Shown one piece after another: positions 1 to 15,400 of a DNA stretch of 64,000 bases. How positions within the stretch are numbered: position 1 is the stretch's first letter; every line of letters starts with the position of its first letter. The stretch spans positions 65,928,515 to 65,992,514 of the forward strand of contig CM037870.1 of assembly GCA_021292105.1 (NCBI GenBank), given 5' to 3'. The notes below the pieces were generated by a model. It worked only from the letters and a program-made list of their open reading frames with translations. It was not told the DNA's origin and did no database searches. The translations under genes were made by a program, and so were the position numbers. This stretch comes from Anadara kagoshimensis (taxonomy: Eukaryota; Mollusca; Bivalvia; Arcoida; Arcidae).

Positions 1-214
1 TCGTTAGCTTGGTGTTAAACTTTCGACAGGTATGTACTGTACATTTTCTATGTATTTATGAAGATACAATAGTACAGACCCATCAAGATGTAACACAGAG
101 CTTACGTAAAGAGAGTTAGAAAAAAGCTTGACTGCTGAGTGGTCGAGATATGGACAATTAGTGACAGAGATAACGTTTGATAAATTTTAGACAGGTATGT
201 ACTCTATCTATATA

Positions 215-428
215 TCAGTCCTGTAGTTCTCTCTCCAACCAACCAGGGACTGTATATTTATGTTCGTTCAAAAATTCAGACAACTGAGCATTGTAATGGC
301 GATAATACGCCCTTAAATACTCCATTGCTTCTTCTTCCATTGGTGGATAGAGACGTCCTTTACCCTTATGTAAACATTTAGTTGTATTCGTTGTTATTTG
401 GCAATAAAATCCTTTCTTAGAGTCAAAT
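215..428 (-). CDS. NDST: NDST coding exon 12, C-terminus and stop
   Basis: Acceptor TTACAG precedes 428 and stop TGA is at 217-215. It encodes [38 protein letters not shown] and [10 protein letters not shown]. The two cysteines correspond to the disulfide pair of NDST sulfotransferase domains. No clear polyadenylation signal was seen in the 214 bp left of the stop. Confidence 0.95.
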
Positions 429-3400
429 CTGTAAGACAAAATTATGTAAAAGTTAATAAACACGTTTGGCATATTGTATTTTTGTTTAATATTTCGTTTT
501 GTGATCTAAAATAAACTTCTTGGCAGTTCACTAGCTATACTAGTTTTAATCTGGTTCATTACTTTTTGGCCAAGAATAAGTGATATAAGGATTCTTCAAA
601 CATGTTATAGTACATAATCCAGACATCATGGATATATTTTACCCAGTTGCTAGAGACACATCATATTCTTAACTTGACCCTATGCTAAGTGGCAGTTGTT
701 ACATCACTGTCAAATCCAAGTATACATTTTGTATGTGGTTGCTAAAAACATTTTGCATATTTATTTCATCTCTAAGTATATATGACTTTGTCTTTGACCT
801 AAGTTTGACTCAAACTGACACTCCCGAAATCATTGAATCAATATGGCTTCTAAAGATCTGTTGTATTATTTTACTTGGTTTGAAAGATCATAACCTTTGA
901 CATTGACAATTGGTGAATCCAAATGTGTATGGCTGCTTTTAACTTTTTTGATGGTTGCCATGAACAGGGGCTGGATAAAACTTGATCATGATCGATCTTG
1001 ACCTCTGCCCTCAATCATACGCTCGTATCATTTACAAATGTCAGAAGTGAAAACCTTGCCGCTCAACTATTATTAAAGATTCACTGATATGGACAAACAA
1101 TTTCTAAAATAATTTCTCTGAACACAAAGCGCCACATATTTTTCGATGGAATTTCACTATTTGTAAACACTATACTCATTTAGACACTGGAGAAGCTGAA
1201 AATCGTGCCAGTTTTTGTACGGCGTTCACGACAGTGAAAGCGTACATTGCTATCGCTTTCTGCTAAGAAGATCGGGCTTCTTTTCTATGAAATAAGTACG
1301 CATGGAAATAGTGCGCCTGGTAAATGAACGTGAAAGAAATATATCTGTTTTATCGTGAGATATGTATTCTGAGACGGGTAATGCATTTGGTTACATATGT
1401 ACATATAGAATAAATTTTCGGATTATATTTCGGAATCTAGTAAAGTATTACGGCGGGATGCATCAAATAACTTGTGCAATCTGGCGAACTGATCTCGTAA
1501 ATACAATAAAAAGTAGTCCGGGAAGTTTGCATTCTACGATGTAAAATCATAACTTTTTATGAAAAAAAAACAACAACGACAGGTGGATTTAACTAATTCT
1601 TTATGAAATCTAAGGTAATTTTAATTTATTTTAAGGGTATAATAAAGTATTTTGGTATTTTGCGGTATTCTGTCATATTTCAAAACTGATTAATCGATTA
1701 CATTTCACTTCCGTGAAAGGGAGATAAATCGTACAGTGTCGTGTGCAAACTGAGCATGTGGATTTTAAATTTGGAAGTAAAATTAGCGTGAATATTGTCA
1801 ATGATAATTAGCAGATTATTAAAAACCAGACTTAACAGCAAATGATCCAGTTACATACTAACGCTAGAAGGAACCCTCTCATAGCAGCGGTCGGTCTGCT
1901 TTCTCTACCCAAAATGACAAACAACGATCGATCAGGTACAATAATAAAACTTTATTAAATTTTAATTACTGATTGTCTTAATTTTTCATATATTTATGGA
2001 ATGATTATGTTCTGCCGTTTTTACTGATGAGCAATACATGGTTTGGTACATTGTTTTCTTTTACAAAACACAATCCGTCTAACTATGTATCGATCGAACC
2101 TATATTCCCCTACATAGAGAAAATTTTACATTTTTTACTAAAAATCAGCTGTAGTATGTTCCCTTGGTGACCCCATATGCATATATTAAAAGGTTCAATT
2201 ACAATTTTAACCAATTAAATCACACTTGTTATTGGCATCGGTTTAGACAAAATCATGGAGAAGAAATATCTATTTCAGATGACGTGAAGTATGTAGTTTT
2301 TAAGTTTTAATTTGTAAAAAGGCATTAGGATCACATTTTTTGAAAGTGGACAAACTGATTAAGTCTATGACACAGGCGTGATTCAGGCGTGAATGATTTA
2401 GAACACAGGGTCCGAAACGGGTGTTTTAGTTCTTAGTTTAATCACGATAATTGTAAATTTGCTGATTTTTTCTCTATATACAGGAATAAATGTAATGGTT
2501 TAGATTTTTCATGTATTTTTTCTTGTTAGTATTTTTGTTTTTTAACACAAATATTGTGGTTATTTCACGAGAAACCATATGATAATATAGCCATTTTAAT
2601 TTAGGACTGTCTCTACTGTTGTCTAAAAGACGAACAGTAGAAAGACGCCCGCTAAATCTTCGCACATAAAGCCTGATCAATCAAAACCATACTTGCAGCT
2701 CCATGTTTAAAACACAATCCAAACAGCAAAGTAAAAAACTTTGAAACTGGCAAATTAAATCAGACACGCGCGCGAGCTTTTACCAGGCAAGTCAGGCCGG
2801 ATGTTCCAAGAGGGTAAGTTACTCCTGCTAAGCTAGCTACAACCGCTACACACGATATCAAAATGGGAGGGTCTCTGTTCGGTCTGGTCATGATAAATGC
2901 TTAAAGATTTGTATTTACCTGATCTGTGTACTATAATTTAAATGTGGTTTTATGTGTAGAAATTTCTGGATATCATCCATAACAACAACAGGGTTACTTT
3001 TTAACTTTTCCCCGTCCACTATAAAGAGCTAAAATATAAGTTTATAACGTGTTAAAACACCTTTTTACAAATGAGAACATTCAAGTCATTGGATTATAAA
3101 ATTACTGTTTATTTGGCCTATTTAGGAGAAAGCAAGATCGCAAAATATTTTATAGATTTCAATATGACTGGTACAAATCCATGATTCCTTTACTTGCATG
3201 AGCCGAGTCGTTACTAAAAATTCTTGTTTCGGCTCCATATATCATTTTATACAACAAAATACAATTTGGATGGGTGTTTACAATGATTTTTTTTAATGGC
3301 GGGGTACTTTATGTTACGTAGTCATGACGAATGAGTCGACTATTGACGTAGGTTAGTACAGCTCAAGAACGGATTGATTTTTTGCGTTTGGATGATCAAA

Positions 3401-6400
3401 TAAAGTAAAAAAGTAAACCACTTTTTTGCATTTTCAAACTTTTAGAACATTTAACATTACTTCAATTTTTTAAACTTAACCCGACCTTTGTCTACCCTTA
3501 ATTGTACCTCATTGCAAACCTACGTAAATTATGAATTCTGCAATAATCAAACGAAAGATACCGCCATTTTGTCAAAATGTTTACCATTGTAAAACTTATT
3601 CAACATACGTTCTGGTGTTTTAAAGGAGTTGAAATGCATGGATTAGATCGAAATTAAGATTATTAGCAACGACGCAGCTCATGTAAGTAAATGATTATTT
3701 GATTTTTAACCGTGCCATTCAAATCTTTGAACTATTAGCATTTTTTCCTTTCTATGCAACATATTAAACAGACAAAAAATAACCATAATCAAAACCAAAC
3801 ATAACAATCGATGCAAAACTCATAAACACAAACATATTTATCCAGGTCCAAATCCCAATCTCAAACATAACAAATCCATGTCCAAATCCAAATCTTTAGC
3901 ACAAACATATCAATCCATGCAAAAATCACATACACGTACATGCCAATTTATTTCCAAATCCCAATCTCAAACATAAACATACCAATTCATGTCTAAATCA
4001 CAATCACAAAGCAAAGTAAAAAAAGTTGAAACCGACAAATTAACTTAAATAGGTGATTTTTGCACTAAAACAGTGAGACCGAGTGTTCCGGAGGGGTAAG
4101 CTCCTCTTATTTTGCTAGCTACACCCTCAACATACGTATTATACGCATTCAAACTTGAGAATGAAAAGTACATGTAACTATGGTAGTTAAAATAATACAA
4201 TGTATATATATTTATAACATGTATATATTATATATTCAATGTAACGAATGAGAAGAACTATCAATAATCGCATGTTATAATTATTTTCTTTTTCATCCAC
4301 AATTTAAAGGCTAGTAGATTCTATTGTTGTTTACTGCCATCAGGGCAAAATTTGTTTGACGCTAGACGAATTTATTCAACTGATTTTGTGTCTTGAAAAT
4401 ACAAAAGTTTACTAAACTTTCACCTATAGTTTGATCACTTTTTCAGTGAGGAAAAAACATGTTTTGAATAGGTGGTGTGATTCACACTTAGATATCTCAC
4501 TTGATATAAGTTCAATAGACTTAATTAATTTTAATTTAATGATTTAAAACTACAAAACTTCCAAGCTCATTTGAAAGAGCCAAGATTTTTTATCTCAAAA
4601 TATGAAGTTATTGGCGATAAGGCATTTAACTACGTGTACCTTTGTTGAATGATAAAGCTTTAACCATCTAGTGAGATGTTCCACATAGATTCCAGGTGTA
4701 AGACATTCATCTCGCAATTGTCTTAATTTAATTGGAGCAGAATCACCTGCTTTAATGATTTCCAAAAAACTATAAGTCATTGCCACTGGATCAGCATGTG
4801 CTCTTCTATGCTACAAAAAGTATTTGCAATAGACATGTATATATGTTTATTTATAGATAAGTAAGTTTTAACATTTGACAAATCGATCAATAATAATAAT
4901 ATTCAAACCGTTCCATCTCCTAAAAATTCTCACAAAGTAAAACTTTTAAAACATGCCAAATTAAGACAAGCACGTGAACTTCCACCAGCTAAGTATAACC
5001 CAGTGCTTCAGGTGGGCAAGCATCTTCTGTTTAGCTAGCTATACCCTCATTGAATATATTTTGATACAGGATCAGCATACGTAACAATATTGCGATGACG
5101 GCCATAAAACACAAAATGATAAAATTTGGACATTACATGTGCATCTCTCCAACCTGACGTCTCATTCACAATATAGAATAATATTGTATCCTTTTGCATG
5201 TAAAATCCTGATCATGTTATATCGTTAACTTTAAGGCACAATAACCACATTCTCATTTCACTTTTATATTCTGAATTTGATCTATAGATTAACAAGAAAA
5301 AAGGCAATTACTACTAAACCCGTTGCAACCCCGCAGTACTAGACCACCGTTTCGGAATATAAATTCTTCACAAGCAGTGTTCGGACTAAAATTGTTGAAT
5401 CCAAATATTTTTTAAGTTGTTGAAATGTTAAAAATAGAAGGACCTAATCTACTCATTGTTTTAAATACAGCGCATAGCTTATTTTTTGAGGAATGCTATC
5501 TCCGCTTTGATAATATAAATTATGGATAAACTATAGTGTATGTGGGCGTATTTGACTGGTAAAATTTCGTTAAACCAGAATCTCTTTCATAACTTGCTAT
5601 TTTTCATCTTTATTTTTGACAATTCAAATCGCAAGCAAACACTACAACCAGTGCCCATCAAAAAACAAAAATTTCACATCTTATTTTTGTACTGGCAAAG
5701 AGTGCTCAACTAGTCTGTCGTGTCGAGAACAACAGCTGTTTTAGGGATTGCAGTGTGTTTCTTTTTTACAAAGGCACATAGTATTCTGTGATATGAATGG
5801 TTATATATATGTATATATATATATGGGAGAATACTGATCAATAAACGACAATTTTTGTGTTTTGTCCAAATGGAAACTGTCAGTTGAAAATGACATACGC
5901 CTTGACAAAGAAAGTACTAGACCTGCCTTAAGATAACAAAAGTTGAGTGTTTTGATATACTTACCAAGAAACGATTTTTGAAAAAAATAAAACACGTAAC
6001 AATATATTATAGCATAAACAAATTTTTACGAATCATATAGCTGAGAGTCTACTGCTCTCAAATCTTAAAAACTCACCTGGTACCAGGAATATGCCCGATT
6101 TGCCGGATGAATTAAGATACACATAATCTTTGCTCTTGGAAGTAAAGCATGAGCTCTCCTAGGAACAAGCACATTATGAAAATACGTTGCACTCTTTTCG
6201 AATACAACATCAGACGTTGCATTAGGGAAGAAATCTAGATACCTATAGACAGGAACAAGAATAAAATATGATTGTTTGCGATAAAAATAACTATATAATA
6301 ATAATTTAAGCTTTAAATTATTTTGTTTTATCTTGATTGTGATTTGGACAGGGATTAGTATGTTTGGTTTGGATTAAGAACATATATTATATTGTTCTTG

Positions 6401-9400
6401 TCAATTACACAAATGCTTGTACACTATCTTCACCGGCAGAATACAAATGTATTTCAAACAGAAAAAAAGTGCTTTGCCTTCTAAACGGTCTACTATGAAG
6501 CATATTATCAAACCTATATATCAAACACACCCATAACAAGCCATGACCACATTAATACCCCAAAGCAAAGTAAAAGCTTTGAAAGCAGGCATATTAAGTG
6601 ACCCAGGGATATTGCTAGCTCAGGCTTATCAGGAACATTACTCGAAGTATTACACTACAAGGTGGGTATTACATTACTTGGTATTTATTACATAACCCGG
6701 CGTAACAGACCTCAAAAAGGTTTATGACAGTCACAGTATTGCTTATATGTATGATGTCTCTGTGTCCAGGATAGTCCTGGATATATTTTACGTCTTATAG
6801 TGCCATGTTCCTTTATTCTCAATTTCGGTTACACACTTGGCGGGTGTAGTTGCTTACCCTTCTAGAGCACCAGCCCTCGTCTTCATCGCGAAAGTTTGTG
6901 TGTTTTAATCTTATTTTTCAGTTTAAGAGTTTTTTACTTTGGGAGTGTGATTTGGACATTGATACGTACGTTTGTATCTGAGTTAAACACAACGAAAGTG
7001 AGGTGCTCTGGAAGGGAAGCACCTTCTGTTTAGCAAACTACACCCGTCACGTATGAAATCGAAATTGAGAACAAAAATATTGTGACGACGGCCATTACAC
7101 GTCTTGAGGGCATGTTTTAGGTAGAAGATGTTTTATTCGACGAGGTAGATTACCTCTTTCACAATAACTATACTGCTATTGTGTCAAAATACCACTTTAC
7201 ATGTACAATAACCATTTAGTCAGAAAAAGTTATAATTGGACTTAATGTCAACAAGATAATTATATAGAAATAAATTACTGAACATTTTTCGATTTACGAA
7301 ATTTATGATGTTAGACAAATCAAAACCAAACAAAGCATTGTATCTTTGGTATGATCTGGTATCATTGTAGATGATTATCTGTTTGATGCACGGCATGTGT
7401 CTATTGATATACCGACTGTCTGTCGGAAAGTTCTTTTGATAAACACAACAAATATGCTATCTATCAAACAATGTGTATAATTGGACATAATGTCAAAATT
7501 ATACAATTAACAGAAACAATAGTCTTCAAATGTTTGATGAACCAAAATAATAGCTAATTATATCTCCGGTGTGTTTGGAAAGTGTATCTCGCTGGTCAGT
7601 ATAACATTTTTAATACACCAACGTGTATTTTGCAGCAAGCGATATGACATTCCCGAGCTGGCAAGCTTAAGGGTATTTTGTCTTCAATACACTAAAAATT
7701 ATGGAATTTAATGACACAACTGAACATGAACCACATCAATTAATCTCAGTTTTATTATATTGGTCAAGATAACGGCTTTTTAAATTTCTATTTGGTCCTT
7801 TTAGTCATCTATTTTACAGAAGTGATTAACGATTATATAGCGTGTAAGATTTGAGCTTTAGTTTAAACAGTGTATGCATCAAATATTGTAACTTTAGAAT
7901 GTGTAATATTTTAATTAAATTATTTAAATGCTATCGCGCATTATTGCGTTTGTCGTGCAAAGGTTTGGCATTCATATCGAATATGAACGCCATTTCAAAA
8001 CAGTTCAAGTTGGAATAGTGTTTATTGAATCAGTAAAACATAATCAAAAACAAACATACTAATCCATGTCCGAATCACAATCCAGACGCAAAGTAAAAAC
8101 TTTGGAACTGACAAGTTAGACACATGAACTTCCATTAGGGAAGTGAGGCCGGGTGCTCCGGAAGGGTAAGCATCTCCTATTTAGCTAGCTACACCCGACA
8201 CGTGTGTAATCAAAATTGTGTGAAGGGAACATGGAACTATGAGACGTCAAATATATCCAGGACAATGATTTTAAAAATGCAAACATGCATTCCCGTTTTG
8301 AAATCACATTCACAAAAGCAACGCAGAAACTGAAATCATTACAACATAAATGATTTTAAAAATACAAAATCATGCATGCCCGTTTTCAAATCACATTCAC
8401 AAATTTAAAAGCAACGTAGAAACTGAAACCGGGTGGTCCGGAAGTGTAAGCGTTTCCCGTCTAATTAGCTAAGCGTTTCCCGCCTAATTAGCTGTGTCCC
8501 ACAACGTGTAAAACCAAAATGAAGAATGAGGAAGATGTGAAACCATGAGATATCCTGGTGTCAAATATATCCAGGAAAATAATGGATACACAAACGGCGT
8601 CTTCCCACTCAGCCTACATTGTTAAATAAACATTTAAGACTTCACCTAGAAAGTTTTTGCTATAGTCTTTTTCAGCAAAATTTGATTTGTTGTGCAATAT
8701 TTTGTAATTTATAATTCAGCAAATTATTCCTTTAAATTTTAATTATTTTATTATATTTTGATGTTAAAAAATTGGTTATCATATAAATAAATAAAATGCA
8801 TTTGAAGCTTAAATAAATAAATAAATAATAAATAAATTAGATGTGTATTATAAAATTCAACTACAGATTCTTTGTCATTTTGAAACTTCAGAATGTACGC
8901 CGAACAAAATAACTTACAAAATGAACAAAAACATAAATAAAATAAATATGCGAGTTATTTTATCAAAAAAATCACTAAGCGTTTTTGATCAAATAATTCT
9001 CATATTTATGGTACACTGATTTATTTATTTATTATTTAATGATACACTATCTTATATATTCATAATTTATAAAATGTTGTTTTTCTTCCCACATGTATTT
9101 TCAACGGTCCAAAAATTGTAACTTTCATATATGAAGACGGGTATAAGCACCTGGCTTGTTCCCGAATCCTAATTTTTTAGAATATTGTACATGTGTATAT
9201 GTTTATTTATTTATTTACTTATGTATTTATGGACTAAATAAAAAACTGTTTAAACTAAACTTTAAACATAAATATTAATTAAACCTTTATTATGTTGTTC
9301 CTAGTTTTAATACAGGGGTTAATACTGAATCATTTTTTATTTCATCACCATATGCCACGTGATACCAGAACAAAACATCACTTTTGTCCACTTCTCATTA

Positions 9401-12400
9401 TCTGATGGTTAGAAATAGTGCGTTGTATTTTCAATGTATCGCTTGCACATATTTTTGCTTCAAATGTGCATTTTGAATGGTTTTCGGCAACAGTTTTAAA
9501 TCAATTCGTACATTGATGAAGTTTTCATAAATTATAATTTGCATTTTGACTGCATAAATCAGTTAAACAGTTAAAAACCTATTAAATTGACTATTTTCCC
9601 TAGAAAATAAATCAATATATTATACATGTACATGTAATGCTTTCATTTTTTATCTTGTAAATCTCCAAATAAAAATTAAGAGAGAGACTAAAATGAACAA
9701 TATAAGGATCTCAAGGAAAGTTCATAGACATTTGATCAAATCTTCTAATGGGATTTGAAATAAAATATAATGACACACAAAATATTTTACTTTACCAATT
9801 TGCCACATTTATAAGTACTCTAAGTTTGTTTAAGGTGGAAATATGTGTAACTTCTAGCATTTTTATGTGCATAAAACCAAATTAAACATTAAAAAAAATT
9901 CATGTAAATTTGTAGTTATTTTATTGATATAGCTTGTAAATCTGTAAAACAATTCAATTATTAAATCGTATTAAGGAATCATTTTATTCACATTTTGAAA
10001 TTATGTTATTGATTTTCTGAAACAGACTTTACTGTCACCTGTAATTAAGACCTTTGTCTTTGCTAATCCAACAACCAACACCAATTCCCACTTAGCCAAC
10101 ATTTAAAATCTTACCTATAAGTACAAAATTTCAGAATGTTGGCTAAGTGGGAATGAACCACAGGGACATCATACTAATCAACAATATCAATGAGGCCATA
10201 AAACTGTTTTAGGGGTTGATAAGCCTTGAAATGTCCATTAATAAATGAAGAAAGAATGGTTGAAAGTAAAAAAAAAAAATTGAAAAAGAAATTTATAAGC
10301 TTTACAATCAAACTAATGCATAAGTAAAAGGTTCTCAAATACATGCTGAAAACAAAATAGTAACAAATGTCATAAAATTGAGCTATCCGCATTAAACGCA
10401 GTGTCAGAACAATTTGTATTTTTCGTCTTGATTAATAAATACGGTATTAACGCATACCGGTACGTACTTGTAAAATGAACATTTTTGCCAATGCCAGGTC
10501 CCAATTCCGATTACTTCGAAGCTATTTTGACCTTTACGAACATATAAGGCACTTTTGATATCACCAACTCAAAGTCAAGCAAAGTTCCCATTCAAAAATA
10601 TCACATTTATCATGTTTTCGACACGATACTGAAATTAAATAAATTTAACACAATCTCTCTATTACAATTTAATTTAGCCACGTACGCAATTGAACAGAGG
10701 AAGCAAAATTCATGATATGTCCAATATACAACTGTATTCATATTGATGTATTGATATACTAGTAAACTAAACATAGTCTGAGTATTAGGGTTTTTTCCCT
10801 AATTACTTACCAATCCAACCCTTTGTAGTAGTTATCACCATTGAAGAATTGTACCTCTTCATATGTTACAGGACTTCTATGGCTACTAGTGATAGCTGGA
10901 TGGATACCAAGGAATGTATACAGAGCCATTGTACCTATAAATGAAACAAGCATATACAGGTCCACGATACAAAGGTTTTCTTATCATTACAGATGTTGAT
11001 GGGGAATCTATAAATGTTTTGATTAAAAGACAGCATACATAGTATAATCCAATAGGTTCAAAACCAGCTGTATCAATTAACAATTTTTAATTTTTAATTT
11101 CGAACAGCCAGGCACAATTTTAAAAAGTATCGCACCAACAAATCAAACATACTAATCCATGTCCGAATAGCAACCCAGAAGCAAATTAAAACACTTGAAA
11201 CTCACAAGTTAGGTAAACACGTAAACTTCCACCAGGGAAGTAAGGCCGGGTGCTCCAGAAGGTTAAGCATCGCCTGTTTAGCTAGCTACACCCGTCATGT
11301 GTGTAATCGAATTTGGTTTGAAGGAACACGGAAATATGGGGCGTCAAATATATCCTTGACTCAGAGATATCACACTTAACAACAATACTGTGATAATGGC
11401 CATACAATTTTTTAAAAAGCCTTGAAAAGCTTGGCTTGAAATATACCTGAATCAACAATTTATTTGCAAGCAGTCTGTTTCGTTGTACAAAGTTCCCATA
11501 GTGGGAACAAGCTCTACCATAGCGTATTACTTGGGAAACAAATACACCATAAGCAGGAGAAGCAGGTATATTGCTGCATAGAAAAGGAAAGTTAAAAATA
11601 GAAAAAATAAAGTCTTCACGTTTGTCATAAAGTTTAAAATGTAGCCTTTCGTGGGCGTCATATTTGAGGTATACGTCTAAATATGAAGCAGAACAACTCG
11701 AGGAATCATTCACAAACACCTTATTAATTATCCCTAATTAAATGGACATAGAGATAACATAATCGAAAACAAACATACCAATGCATGCCCAAGACACACA
11801 CTCAGAGCAAAGTAAAAACGCTGAAACTAAAACTAGTAAATCAAAAAGTTAAATATTTAGTTTTTTTCTTTCTTTGTAACAATTATCAAACTCACCTGTC
11901 TTTTGTGGACCAATCACCAAAAGATTTGGTAATTTTTTGCAATTTTTATTGGCTGACCACATTTTAAAGTGACGTTTGTTCAGACAGGGATTCTACAAAA
12001 ACAGATAATGATCTTTATGTTCTTCGAGAAAATGACATTAATAAAGTCTATAATTAAACATGATCAATTTGAACTAAGCAATCAGACAGGTCCATGTTTA
12101 AACCACACTCCCTAAAAAAGAAAACAATCTTTGATAACTGAGAGATAAAGTTAAACACGCAAGCTTTAATCAGACAATTGAGGTCGGTGACCCGGAAGTG
12201 TACATACACCTCTGTCTAGCTAGCTACACTTACCATGTGCGAAATCAAAACTGAGGGGAAAAAGGATTGTACGCGTCAAACAAATCCAGGATAATTATGA
12301 ATTCTTAGGCATCAAATGTATCAACAATATTGTGTTGATAATTCTTAGAGTCTTATAAATATGACTAAGCTTGGAATTACTAGTAGGATAAATGCCGTTA

Positions 12401-15400
12401 AGATACTTGTCATGCTGTTCTACACTTACCAACCAAAGAGGTTCCTTGTCTTCGGGGAAAATCTCAAAATACTTCTTTCCTGCCTCATATGGCGAAATCT
12501 GCTTTAGTTTGAGATTTGTCCAACACTTTATAAAATTGAACAAACTCTCAAACGTATACAAAGCTAATCTGTCATTACCGTAGTTCTGAATATGCGTCAT
12601 AAAGATATTGATCTACAAAATAGTATATTATAATGGCTATTAATCGTTTTGTTGTCGGCGAATGTTTCAAATTTCAGAAATAGGAAGATTATTAATGAAA
12701 AAGTATATGTACTAGTATTATTTACGCTTTCTGGATCTTTTGGTTATATATTTGCTTTGGTAATGCCGTACTATTACCGAAAATTGTATTCCTTTTATTT
12801 TGTTTCAAAGATATGAATGAAAGTCACATTTTGTATTGAATATAACGTTTACAATTGTAATGATATAAAAGAATAGTAGAAATGGGGCATGATCGAAAAA
12901 TGCAGACGTACAGAACCATGCGTGGTCGTCAAAATACGTTTCGGAATACAGTGAAACATATTTAAACCAGACAATCTGTAAACTTGACAACTCTCTATAC
13001 CGGACAGTTTCTTTCCGCCCGAATTTTTCCTTCTTTGTTATGCTAAACCCAACCTCTATAAACCGCGACACTCTGTATTCTTGACACCGGACGCCCTTTT
13101 AGGTCCTACATGGACAAAATGCTTAAAGTCGAACTCTATCATGGTATGATAATCCGGACAGTGAAATTTTGAAAAGTCAAGATTATATTTTTTTAAAACA
13201 ATTTTTTCTTTTATGTACAATACACCAATCCTCTTTTTATTTACAACGCAGTTTGCACCTACTAAACAAAGCTTACCGGATTTGTAAGTATCGTGTGAAA
13301 GAGTTCTCCCCCTTTTATATTGTTATCTAATCTCGATCTTCCGCCAGGGTACTTATCCAGAAATACAGTAAACGTCCATACTCCACATACTTGGCGAGGT
13401 AAAACCTACAATATCAATACTGGTTACCATTTCAGGAATTCTTTACGTAATCTGTCGTTCACAATAAAGTGAATAATGCGTCTTATTATACCTCACATAT
13501 ATTAAACCACTTTTTATTGGATGTTTTCCAATCACATGACATGTAATAAATGAGACATTTCCCACAGAATCACTGTCAGCGTGTGACAACCTCTCACTGC
13601 CATGTGATAACCTCTCACAGTCATGTGATAATACTATTATCACCCGGTGATAACCCGGTACAAGGGAAATAACTCGTACAACTGGACCGTGGTGTCATTT
13701 TTGTCACAAGGGTTTTCACCCTCGGGTGACAACCGTTCTGTCGGGTGACAATTCTAGATGTCCACATACCTAGAGGGCAATTATTGTATAATATACATTT
13801 TCGGGTTCTACTTTAGAAATCATAATCATGGTGGAATTCACCAATAAGTTTTTCATCACCCGCTTGTTACATTGGGTTTCCGTTTTGAAAAAAAAACGAT
13901 CCTGAAAATCCCAAATAAAACTTGTAAGCTTCGACATATTCCCAAAATTTCTCTGTCGTTAACAATACAGTTAATAATGTGTCATGTACATTTTGTAAAA
14001 GGTCCACCTGTTATATTCACTTGTAGCTAGAAAATGTTGTTTTAATTTTATAATTTGTAAAGAAATTTCAAACGTTTATTACATGATAGTCAAGTCAATG
14101 GATCAGTCAAACCAATGGATATTCTTTTGTAAACTACATAATTATTAATATTATAAACGAACACAATCATAATTTAATCACAAAAACAGGTAAATCAAAA
14201 TATGCACGTGCATTTCCACCAGGGAAGTTATAACGGTTGATCCGGTCCAAAAAGACTTCCCATTCAATAAGTCACAACTTTCAAATGGGATTCGAAGTAA
14301 AGTGGTACAGTTTGTAAGAATCACTAACCATAATATCCTTGTGTATAAACCCCCGTCTTTGCCGCATGGGGTTTCTCCTCGGGTACTCCTCTGTACTGGT
14401 GACATTAATTCCCCATACATTCTTCCACGCGTCGTATAATGATTCATGTACTGGAAATACGCCATCATGCCACGGTGCTATAGAATATGTATATTTTACT
14501 GGGATTCCATGTTCCTAAAAGACATAATGAGAACGACTCCTGTAACAATTTCATATTATAATCCTACAAATGAAGTTTATGGTAAATAGAAATCATCATG
14601 TCCGTCCGTACGTCCAACCGTCTGGTCGTACGACCGAATATAATGTCCGCTCCATTTATTGCATGAATCGATTGTGATCAAATTGGACATGAATGTAAAT
14701 TACATATTGTACCAGCACTCGACGTCTGTTTTAGAATACAATTCCTCGTCAGTAGTGCATGGGCTGAAAAATGTGAATTATGAAACCAATTATTTCCCAG
14801 ATGTTGATAAGATACCCAAAGGACCAAAGAAATATTTTACCAAATTAAGCTAAGGAAATACTTTCTAATTTAAGACATGTTTTGCATACCAAATTATGGT
14901 ACATAGGCAAGATAACAAGGTCAAATTTTAGAAAAAACACCTTGGCAATGTTGAGAATGGGGTATATGTCTCTCAACAGAGTGCTCTAGTTTTTATTCTT
15001 CTTATTATTAGCTTCGGGGGTATTTTGTGTCATATCTCATTGGCTCTACACTACTACGATCAATTATCAATATGATTGTTAACTTTAATGTTAGGGTCTC
15101 GCATCAAATGTAAAATTGTAATGGTATTTTGCCATACAGCATGAATTGAATCCATCTAGTCGATACACTTTTTACCATGTTCTCTAAACCTAAGTTATGG
15201 TAAATTTATAAGTTATAGAAAATTCTAATTCCAAAGATAGAAACTGTATACTGGTTAGTTGAAAGATGTTTGTTTTAATTTTCAACATTATCTCATTAAT
15301 AATAATTTACCCTTGCAAATTGGTGATTTAATCTCATAGATTGTTCTAATTCTTCTTGGGATAATTCATGTGCGTGTGTATGACGCCATGTGTGCCCAAA

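Noticed and set aside
11282-11719. 145-codon minus frame in NDST intron 7
   Set aside because: Begins outside and runs into a family A copy, has no homology to NDST, and sits in an intron whose flanking exons join in phase without it.
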